NCBI RefSeq assembly: GCF_005048855.1
Contig: NZ_SUME01000001.1
Coordinates: 186,001 to 250,000 of the forward strand
Reading direction: 5' to 3'
DNA: 64,000 nucleotides
DNA from: Sphingobacterium olei
Lineage (GTDB): Bacteria; Bacteroidota; Bacteroidia; Sphingobacteriales; Sphingobacteriaceae
This document shows positions 18,368-24,960 of this stretch, piece by piece. The translations under genes were made by a program, and so were the position numbers. Numbering within the stretch: the first letter of the stretch is position 1; every line of letters begins with the position of its first letter. The notes under the pieces were generated by a model. The model searched no databases. It had not been told where the DNA came from and saw only the letters and a program-made list of their open reading frames with translations.

Positions 18368-18886
18368 TTATTTGAGTCTTAGCGTCAAACCTAAATTTAG
18401 TATACTTGCGCCGTAACCAATTTCAGCAAAGGCGCCGAGCTTGTTACTTAGCCAGTATTTAGATCCAATATAGCCACCCACAAGAAAACCTCCGGCAGAA
18501 GAAGAAATTGGCTCATCCGTAGCACCGTCCCATTTTACCGAAGCAATGTTATAACCGAGTATTAATCCACCATAGGGATCAAACTTTTCCGAATTGGTTT
18601 TGATATGATAGGCTCCTCGAGCAGCAACAAGAATATAAGTGTATCGCCAATTGCCATAACTACCAAAAGATTCTTTTTCAGTTGCAAAGGCAGTATAAGC
18701 TCCCACACTTATTCGATCGGAGACGCCCTGCTGGTAGTTTAATCCGATTGGAATACCTAATCCTCCTCCGATTCCAACACCTACATCTAGGGTTTTATCT
18801 TCCTTTTTAAAGGATTGAGCATGAGAATTGGTGGCATAAAGGATACATGCCAACGTAATGAACGCAATGTTTTTGATTTGAGTCAT
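18368..18886 (-). CDS. Small outer-membrane beta-barrel protein
   Basis: A 172-residue protein with a signal peptide (about 1-23, ending NSHAQ) followed by alternating hydrophobic strands rich in Gly and Tyr: TLDVGVGIGGGLGIPIGLNYQQG, DRISVGAYTAFATEKE, YILVAARGAYHIK, YGGLILGYNIASV, GGFLVGGYIGSKYW and a C-terminal GASILNLGLTLRLK that fits the barrel-closing strand. About eight strands are expected, as in small OmpW/OmpX-like porins. It is a hypothetical family member without a known ligand. The OmpA gene follows downstream. Confidence 0.7.
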   Translation of the reverse strand: MTQIKNIAFITLACILYATNSHAQSFKKEDKTLDVGVGIGGGLGIPIGLNYQQGVSDRISVGAYTAFATEKESFGSYGNWRYTYILVAARGAYHIKTNSEKFDPYGGLILGYNIASVKWDGATDEPISSSAGGFLVGGYIGSKYWLSNKLGAFAEIGYGASILNLGLTLRLK

Positions 18887-18952
18887 GATAAATTATTAAA
18901 TTTTATTGGATTCAAAATTACATGCGGAAGTCACACTAAATCTACGTGCTAC

Positions 18953-18975
18953 TACTGATTCATTAAAAATCAGTA
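18953..18975. promoter_or_regulatory. Inverted repeat upstream of the beta-barrel gene
   Basis: TACTGATT and AATCAGTA form an eight-base inverted repeat with a seven-base spacer, about 70 bases upstream of the start at 18886. It may be an operator or a leader hairpin; there is no T-run to suggest a terminator. Confidence 0.35.
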
Positions 18976-19160
18976 AGTCATGTCTTGCTGATATCATTGA
19001 TTAAGAAGGTGAATTAAGTAGTACTACGGAATGTGCTCAAATGGGAATAATACGATAGCATCTGAATAATTATGAGGATACCTTTGTCTATATGAATACC
19101 GTTGAGAAGATATATTAATGAATAACAGAGCATGCGAACTCGCGAAGTAATTATATACAG

Positions 19161-19856
19161 ATGAAAAAATACTTGTTGGGAATAGTACTGTTAAATATGG
19201 CCTGCTCAGGAGATACTGTAGCAGACAAATTCGGCGTTGTCAGCGGGAAAACTTTGGATGGCAGCGGAAAACCACTAGCAGGAGTTACTATATTGATTGA
19301 TAATAGCATTTTTTTTAATAGTCACCTATCGACCAGATCAGATGTAAATGGTAGCTATATGGTAACAGTTCCTACAGGGGCGTGGTATGCCTTTGCACAG
19401 CTTAAGGTGATATATAACAATCTTGAATATCAGTTGTACCTACACCCGGACAACCCTTCCGGGTTTGGTGGGGAAGGTGCGATTCGAAATTTTTCGTGGA
19501 AGCTCACGGGCGAAAAGCCCGCTCCACTTTCCGGATATTATGGCGGATTGGTTACCATTGATAATTTTCCGGGGGTGTATCTTGAAAATGACCTGATCGA
19601 ATTTCATTTTACAGCTGAAGGCAATCTTGTAGACGGTTCACCCGGACAGGTGCTAACACGGAAGACGTCTGATGGAAATCAGATCCAAGATATACCGATT
19701 GGAAGATATACTGTAACTGCGCACTATAAAACCGAAAAATTGAAACTTAGACGCTGGAACAGCGATGATGTATTTCAGGAATCCCTTACTTTTGATTTCC
19801 AACCACAGATAGCAGGACAGTGTGATAACTGCTTTAAATTGGAATACAATAAATAG
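19161..19856 (+). CDS. Lipoprotein with carboxypeptidase-like regulatory domain
   Basis: A 231-residue lipoprotein: a short signal helix followed by a lipobox (NMAC, Cys15). Residues about 24-110 fit the CarboxypepD_reg/Big fold (SGKTLDGSGKPLAGVTILID...SDVNGSYMVTVPTGAW), common in Bacteroidota surface proteins. The second half (about 120-231) is a beta-rich region without an identified family; two cysteines near the end (QCDNCFKL) may form a disulphide. It stands alone on the plus strand, 123 bases before a Crp/Fnr regulator. Surface-exposed structural or binding protein is the best guess. Confidence 0.75.
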   Translation: MKKYLLGIVLLNMACSGDTVADKFGVVSGKTLDGSGKPLAGVTILIDNSIFFNSHLSTRSDVNGSYMVTVPTGAWYAFAQLKVIYNNLEYQLYLHPDNPSGFGGEGAIRNFSWKLTGEKPAPLSGYYGGLVTIDNFPGVYLENDLIEFHFTAEGNLVDGSPGQVLTRKTSDGNQIQDIPIGRYTVTAHYKTEKLKLRRWNSDDVFQESLTFDFQPQIAGQCDNCFKLEYNK

Positions 19857-19988
19857 CTAGGGATACAAAGCCGGTTTTCCTTCAAAAATTATAGCGCTAC
19901 ATTGCTTCGTACGCCACTAGAATAAATCCCGTATTTCATCTTTTTTTGCTACTTTAGTGTCAAACAGACAGTAGACCGTTTGACAAAT

Positions 19989-20585
19989 ATGCTTTTGCGA
20001 CATCATTTTCAGCACGTGTGCCTATTTGCGGGAGAATATAAGATATATTTCACTCCCGGAGAGTTTGATATTATCCGTTCCCATACGCGGCACGAGGTTA
20101 TGCCAGCTCATACGCTTCTTATGGAACAGGGTAAGAAGGTTGATAAACTTTATTTCCTTAATCAGGGGATTGCTAGGCTTTTCCGGGTTCACAATGGTGT
20201 AGATCATACATTGGGTATTGTTTCTACCAATTACTTTTTGTCCACACCACTGTACGTTCAGAGCGGGGAAATTTCTTCCTGCTCCCTTGAATCATTAAGC
20301 GAGATCGATGTGCTGGTGTGGGATCTGGAAAGTGTCCTTCAACTAAAGCAAAAAGTACCTAAGATGAATAAAATGGACTTGGCGGTGATGGACCGTCTGC
20401 TTAATTGGTTGCAGGACAACCAAATCAATTCGATATGCATGACGGCCGAGGAACGTTATATACATCTTATGGAAACACAGCCCCTCGTCATTCAGCGGGT
20501 ACCTCTTAAATACATAGCATCCCTACTGGCTATCCATCAAGACAGCCTGAGCCGGATACGCAAAAATCTTGTACAGAAGGGCTAG
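19989..20585 (+). CDS. Crp/Fnr family transcriptional regulator
   Basis: A 198-residue protein starting at the ATG at 19989; the frame can be extended to a TTG at 19980. Residues about 20-115 are the cyclic-nucleotide-binding jelly-roll (LMEQGKKVDKLYFLNQGIARLF is the characteristic core), and residues 140-198 the winged helix, with VPLKYIASLLAIHQDSLSRIRK as the recognition unit. No iron-sulfur cysteine cluster of the Fnr type is present. Bacteroidota have many such single regulators without a known effector. It converges with the NarL response regulator, only two bases apart, so read-through could matter. Confidence 0.85.
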   Translation: MLLRHHFQHVCLFAGEYKIYFTPGEFDIIRSHTRHEVMPAHTLLMEQGKKVDKLYFLNQGIARLFRVHNGVDHTLGIVSTNYFLSTPLYVQSGEISSCSLESLSEIDVLVWDLESVLQLKQKVPKMNKMDLAVMDRLLNWLQDNQINSICMTAEERYIHLMETQPLVIQRVPLKYIASLLAIHQDSLSRIRKNLVQKG

Positions 20586-20587
20586 AT

Positions 20588-21217
20588 TTAGATTAATCCC
20601 CTCAAAAAAGCTTCTTTTACAAGTCCTGCCGTAGTCTTTATGTTGAGTTTCTGATTAAGGCTATGCCGGTGCGACTCTACCGTACGGACGCTCAGAAAGA
20701 GTCGATCAGCTATTTCCTGATTAGAATACTCATTGGCAATAAGTTCTAAAACCTCTAGTTCCCTGTTCGTTAGTTTGACATTCACAGCCGCCTTTCTTCC
20801 ATTTATGGTGTGTTCAAGGATGCTTTGCTCGATATGCCTGTCGATATATTGTTTTCCAGATCTAACCGCGGAAATGGCTTCAAGAAGACTTTTTTGATCG
20901 GTGCCTTTAAGTAAGTACCCTCTAGCTCCTTTTTTGATCATTTTCCTGACATATACCATATCATCATAGTTTGTCAATGCAATGACCAACAATTCGGGAT
21001 ACATGGCTAACACTTTTTCGCATAGTTCTATTCCATTGGTATCCGGCAGTTCAATATCCAATAGAAGAACATCTGGACGTCTTTCATTTAATTCCAGTAG
21101 TAGATCCGAACCGTTGCGCGCAGTGAACGAAATTAGGCAATCCGGTTCGTTTTGCAGCATTATTTTCAATCCATTGACTATCAAACAATGGTCATCTACT
21201 ATTCCAATAGTTGTCAT
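20588..21217 (-). CDS. NarL/FixJ-type response regulator
   Basis: A 209-residue two-domain regulator. The receiver (about 1-120) has the acidic pair Asp8-Asp9, phospho-acceptor Asp54 (LLLDIELPDTNG), Thr at TNY and Lys in GYLLKG. The C-terminal LuxR helix-turn-helix (about 145-205) shows LTNRELEVLELIANEYSNQEIADRLFLSVRTVESHR. It lies 57 bases downstream of a histidine kinase on the same strand and is almost certainly its partner. All catalytic residues are intact. Targets are unknown; nearby envelope genes are candidates but no operator is apparent. Confidence 0.92.
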   Translation of the reverse strand: MTTIGIVDDHCLIVNGLKIMLQNEPDCLISFTARNGSDLLLELNERRPDVLLLDIELPDTNGIELCEKVLAMYPELLVIALTNYDDMVYVRKMIKKGARGYLLKGTDQKSLLEAISAVRSGKQYIDRHIEQSILEHTINGRKAAVNVKLTNRELEVLELIANEYSNQEIADRLFLSVRTVESHRHSLNQKLNIKTTAGLVKEAFLRGLI

Positions 21218-21274
21218 ATTTGGTTTTCATATTTAGTACACAAAAAAAGAAATTAATAAGGCTTAATTTAGGTA

Positions 21275-23218
21275 TCATAAAGGTGTAGCATTTACTCTAT
21301 TTAGGTTTTCTCGCTTTGATTTATGGAGATGACTATTCACCGTTATGTATACCGAGGTTCCTCGCCCTGGATTAGACCGAATATCAATACTGCCATTAAT
21401 TAGCTTTATCCTTGAGAATAAATTGTTGAAACCGATCCCGTTAGCCAACGTACTTTCTGCATCAAATCCAGTTCCATTATCCTCAATCGTTATAAATAAC
21501 CGTCCCTTCTCTTCCATAAGTTGTACAATTCCTTCCGATGCGTTAGCATGCTTCAAGATATTGGTTACCGACTCCTGTACAATACGATAAATGGTTAATT
21601 GGCAGCTCTTGTCCAGTTCTGTTAAGTTGCCAATGATATAGCAGTGCAATTGAAAGTTAGGCTTATTAACCCTTCTACAGAAAGACCGGATAGCATACCC
21701 AAGTCCTTCTACAAGAATCATTTCAGGTGCGAGATTATGGGAAATATTTCGTATTTCTCGTACCGCAATATCAATCAGCTGGCTTACATCCTGAAAAGGG
21801 ACTTGTACATCCTGCAAATCGTTAATGGCAGTAAGGTGTAGCTTTGCTGCAGAAAGGATACTGGCAACACCATCATGTAGTTCTTTTGCTGTTCGGGCAC
21901 GCTCTTTTTCCTCACCTTTTAGCTGCGCTTCGGCTAGTTTCTGCTGCAACTCCGTCTCTTGCGTCCGTCTTCGTTGACGGTAAAGCGTCCTAAAAACAAA
22001 GAACCCCGAAATAAGTATAATCCAAGAAAAAATATAAATAATCAGCCATTTGTTCTTTCGATTAAGCTCCGCCTCCTGTTGGACAATTTTAAGATCCCGT
22101 TCTGCGATCATTTCCCGGTTTTGTGCGGCCCGGTATTTAACCTCGAGTTCGTTTATGGTTTTTTGAGTCTCATTGCTCCGCAACGAATCATTAGATTTTA
22201 AATGTTGTTTGTATAGGTCCAATGCGCTTTTGTAATCTCCCAATGCCTCGTTGATTCCCGCTCCAGTTAGATACATGTCTGCGAGCTGTGGCATGTTAAG
22301 TTCCTTTTTTGCAAGTTTAAAGGCTCTTTCGAAATATATTTTGGCTTCTTTTGGTTTCCCCATCTCTTTAAATACATTAGACATACCCGTAAGCGAGTAA
22401 ACTTCATTTCCCGGCATAGTGGCCGGTGTTATTTTTAACGCCTCATTGAATGTTTTTAGGGCCAAGGGAAATCTTTTCTGCATTCGGTATACATCAGCCA
22501 AGTTATTCAGTGCTTTTATTTCCATTGGAAGATCACCAAAAGAACGTCCTATTACGAGATACTCTTTTCCGTGCCTTACTGCGTCATCTAACTTTCCGGC
22601 CATTGCCTCAGCGACCATAACATTGACCAAGCTTTTTCCCATGGATACGGAATCCTTCAATTCTCGAGCAATTTCATAAGATCTCCAAGCATAATGCAGG
22701 CCTTTATCTAGGTCGTTAAGGTCCAGAAGTAACGAACTCAAATTGTTAAGATATTTTCTTCGGTCCGACAAGTTTTCGTCTGTCGGATTTTTTATTTCGT
22801 TGGAAATATCTAATGCCCTTATCAAGTTTTTAGCAGCTTCTTTAAGCCTTCCTTGCGCCTGATCTTGGAGGGCAATATTGTTATAGGCAGATGCGAGCTT
22901 AATTTTGTTGTCTAGGGAAAGGCTTATTTTTAGTGCATTCTGTGCATGTTCCATAGCTTCATCGTATCGCACCTGATCGTATAGAAATGCACTATAGTTT
23001 CCAGCAAATAGAAGTTTTCCATTAATAAAATCAAGCTTTTCGGCAAGATCTCCCGCTTGCTTAAAATAATATTCGGATGAATCTGGAAATCCAAGTTTTT
23101 GTTTTTCCTTAGCTAGCTCGATAAGCCTGAGTACTTTGGTCGTGTCATGCTTTTCTGTATGGAAGGAAATCGTGGATGGCGCTGCTATTACCAAAAAAAA
23201 TATACACAGTGAATACAT
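21275..23218 (-). CDS. TPR-containing sensor histidine kinase (HisKA_3)
   Basis: A 647-residue membrane kinase. After an N-terminal signal/anchor helix come tetratricopeptide repeats over about residues 25-350 (for example AYNNIALQDQAQGRLKEAAKNL), which face the periplasm, then a coiled-coil stretch, a single transmembrane helix near 390-412 (WLIIYIFSWIILISGFFVF) and a cytoplasmic kinase. The phospho-acceptor is the His of ELHDGVASILSAAK at about residue 447; the ATPase domain has the N box (IVQESVTNILKHA) and G box (IEDNGTGFD, NGIGFNNLFSRI). It forms a two-component pair with the NarL regulator immediately downstream. The signal it senses is unknown. Confidence 0.92.
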   Translation of the reverse strand: MYSLCIFFLVIAAPSTISFHTEKHDTTKVLRLIELAKEKQKLGFPDSSEYYFKQAGDLAEKLDFINGKLLFAGNYSAFLYDQVRYDEAMEHAQNALKISLSLDNKIKLASAYNNIALQDQAQGRLKEAAKNLIRALDISNEIKNPTDENLSDRRKYLNNLSSLLLDLNDLDKGLHYAWRSYEIARELKDSVSMGKSLVNVMVAEAMAGKLDDAVRHGKEYLVIGRSFGDLPMEIKALNNLADVYRMQKRFPLALKTFNEALKITPATMPGNEVYSLTGMSNVFKEMGKPKEAKIYFERAFKLAKKELNMPQLADMYLTGAGINEALGDYKSALDLYKQHLKSNDSLRSNETQKTINELEVKYRAAQNREMIAERDLKIVQQEAELNRKNKWLIIYIFSWIILISGFFVFRTLYRQRRRTQETELQQKLAEAQLKGEEKERARTAKELHDGVASILSAAKLHLTAINDLQDVQVPFQDVSQLIDIAVREIRNISHNLAPEMILVEGLGYAIRSFCRRVNKPNFQLHCYIIGNLTELDKSCQLTIYRIVQESVTNILKHANASEGIVQLMEEKGRLFITIEDNGTGFDAESTLANGIGFNNLFSRIKLINGSIDIRSNPGRGTSVYITVNSHLHKSKRENLNRVNATPL

Positions 23219-23679
23219 GTTCCCGTAATTAATTATAGTGCTTGATCCAACAATCTAATGCTTTTTGAGGGCAATCTTAAATATAGTTCAATTGTTTCCA
23301 TTCATTTAAATAAGGAAGCGTTTTAGTTTAAATTCAATTTTGTTGGCCTTTGTAATTGCATTGTCTTACATTTTATCTAGGCTGAAAGTATAAGTCCTTT
23401 TCAATTTTTTATAATCCTTTCTACCAAATGATTCATTTCTCGACCAAAGTACATTGGTTAACGACTAAATATAAAATCTAAAAGAACATCTCGGATTATT
23501 CCCAAAATTGAAGGTATTCCGTATTATTACGGAATAATCCAAACCCGAACTATTACACTACAAATCCGAATAGCTTCCTGTTAATTTCGCAGTGTTTTTG
23601 GTTGGTATCTTTATCGGGGTATCGTTTTCTACGAACTTTGCATACAATTACATATAAATAACTAAACAATTTTGAGCAA
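23219..23679. other. Divergent regulatory gap with competing hairpins
   Basis: This gap separates the histidine kinase (minus strand) from the lipoprotein-LytTR set (plus strand). It is AT-rich and has no gene. Its notable content is the inverted-repeat cluster at 23493-23540, listed separately. The last 80 bases contain several partial TAnnTTTG-like boxes, none perfect. Confidence 0.45.
23493..23540. promoter_or_regulatory. Overlapping inverted repeats able to form two alternative hairpins
   Basis: GGATTATTCC (23493-23502) is the exact reverse complement of GGAATAATCC (23531-23540). Between them TATTCCGTA (23515-23523) pairs with TACGGAATA (23528-23536) around a TTAT loop. The two stems share bases 23531-23536, so they exclude each other. 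This could be a regulator-binding array or an attenuator-like switch in a leader. Confidence 0.45.
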
Positions 23680-23739
23680 ATGAAGAGCATTTTATCAATA
23701 GACCTATTAACAGCCTTTAATCATGGTTCATCTGAGTAA
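23680..23739 (+). CDS. Possible 19-residue peptide upstream of the lipoprotein gene
   Basis: An ATG at 23680 opens a 19-codon frame, MKSILSIDLLTAFNHGSSE, ending in TAA at 23737-23739. It overlaps the start of the next frame (23723) by 17 bases. It has an amphipathic first half and a polar tail, and the upstream bases TTTTGAGCAA are A/G-rich. It may be a leader peptide, a signalling peptide or chance. I cannot verify translation and give it low weight. Confidence 0.2.
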   Translation: MKSILSIDLLTAFNHGSSE

Positions 23740-24094
23740 GACCGTTTTTATGCGATGTATGTTGTTATTGTCGGTAGTAGCGTTCAGTTCATGCGAGGCA
23801 GATCAGACACAGAAACTATCGGTATCGAACACGGTCCTAGAACCTGTAATACATTATCATTATTCCGGCTATGGCATGATAACGCATGGGGGAAACTATG
23901 CCAATACAGTATTAGGGAATTATGGAGGTGATAATGGACGAAGTGATCGAAGTTTCATTAATGGCTTATTGTCTGCTTTTACTTTTGGGTTGTCTTTACC
24001 AGATTATGAAATAAATATTAGCTCCATAACTTTACAAGATGAAGAAGATTATATTAACAGCATCACTTACATTGGCACTCATCAGTGCAATTGA
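23723..24094 (+). CDS. Hypothetical lipoprotein overlapping a small membrane protein
   Basis: A 123-residue frame whose N-terminus has a hydrophobic helix and a lipobox (AFSSC), so the mature product should be a short lipoprotein. The start may be the internal ATG at 23750, which places MRCMLLLSVVAFSSC directly at the signal. The middle is glycine- and asparagine-rich (HGGNYANTVLGNYGGDNGRSD), reminiscent of short surface peptides; no family is recognised. Its last 56 bases overlap the start of the next frame in a different reading frame, an unusually long overlap. Either both are translated, or one is a frameshifted extension of the other. Confidence 0.45.
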   Translation: MVHLSKTVFMRCMLLLSVVAFSSCEADQTQKLSVSNTVLEPVIHYHYSGYGMITHGGNYANTVLGNYGGDNGRSDRSFINGLLSAFTFGLSLPDYEINISSITLQDEEDYINSITYIGTHQCN

Positions 24095-24221
24095 ATCGTT
24101 TAATACACTGTATATTAATCGCGGAAACCTTAGTCCCTATGGGGCTGGGTTTTTAACGGGGAATTTTTTATTGTTTTTCATTTCTGCATCCATTTGCTTA
24201 AGGCTTTTTAAGAAGATATAA
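24039..24221 (+). CDS. 60-residue membrane protein coupled to a LytTR regulator
   Basis: MKKIILTASLTLALISAIESF starts a signal-anchor-like helix, and a second hydrophobic stretch (AGFLTGNFLLFFISASICL) follows before a basic tail RLFKKI, giving a likely two-helix inner-membrane protein. Its TAA stop overlaps the ATG of the LytTR gene by one base (TAATG), implying translational coupling. The start lies inside the upstream lipoprotein frame. No family is recognised. Its size and position recall small membrane partners of LytTR regulators, but this is inference. Confidence 0.5.
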   Translation: MKKIILTASLTLALISAIESFNTLYINRGNLSPYGAGFLTGNFLLFFISASICLRLFKKI

Positions 24222-24946
24222 TGAGAAGTTTAACCATGAGCGTATTGATAGCAGATCGGGATGGGATTGGAAGGGATAATATTCGAAAACTCCTTCAGGA
24301 TAGTAACCGATTTCATATCGTAGGTGAAAGTGCAACACCACAGGAAACAATTCGTGCTGTTAACATGTTAACTCCTGACATCTTGTTTATAGATGAACAA
24401 CTTTACCGTTGGATTATTTCCGAACTTTCCAATGGAAGTGATATCTGTCCCCTAATAATTATTACGGCAGAAGATGATTCTTTTGCGAAACAAGCTTTTG
24501 AAGAACGGATATTCGATTATCTAATAAAACCCTATTCCCGGGAACGGTTTGAATTTACCCTACGAAGGATCTCCTACAAGTTTGTGAAGGAATTATTTAG
24601 TACATCAGACATAGCAGCGCTTTTCTCGGCCGTTATGTTTGTGCTGGATGGAACAAGTTTCAAGAAAATCGATGTGAAGAAAATAATTTATATCAAGGCA
24701 GCGAAGGATTATAGTATAATATATACCGAGCAAGGAGAGTACCTCAGTTCATTTGGTATTGGATACATAGAAGAGCGATTGGATCCAACTTTTTTCAAGA
24801 GGGTTCAGCGGTCTTATATCGTAAACCTATCCTTTGTCAGCGCACTTCAACGAGAATCAGGGAAATCAATTCTCATTTTAGAAAACGGATCTGAAATTAG
24901 CATAGGACGAAGTTACATGCCCATCATTAAGCGTCTAATCGTGTAG
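24221..24946 (+). CDS. LytTR-type response regulator (orphan)
   Basis: A 241-residue regulator with an N-terminal receiver (acidic residues Asp12 and Asp14, acceptor Asp58 in PDILFIDEQL, Lys in YLIKPYS) and a C-terminal LytTR DNA-binding domain from about residue 140 (KKIDVKKIIYIKAAKDYSIIYT, then FKRVQRSYIVNLSFV). An alternative start at 24236 would remove five residues. No LytS-type histidine kinase is next to it, so it is either an orphan or served from elsewhere. It is coupled to the 60-residue membrane protein upstream and convergent with the transglutaminase gene. Confidence 0.9.
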   Translation: MRSLTMSVLIADRDGIGRDNIRKLLQDSNRFHIVGESATPQETIRAVNMLTPDILFIDEQLYRWIISELSNGSDICPLIIITAEDDSFAKQAFEERIFDYLIKPYSRERFEFTLRRISYKFVKELFSTSDIAALFSAVMFVLDGTSFKKIDVKKIIYIKAAKDYSIIYTEQGEYLSSFGIGYIEERLDPTFFKRVQRSYIVNLSFVSALQRESGKSILILENGSEISIGRSYMPIIKRLIV

Positions 24947-24960
24947 CTATTTCGTAAGTA

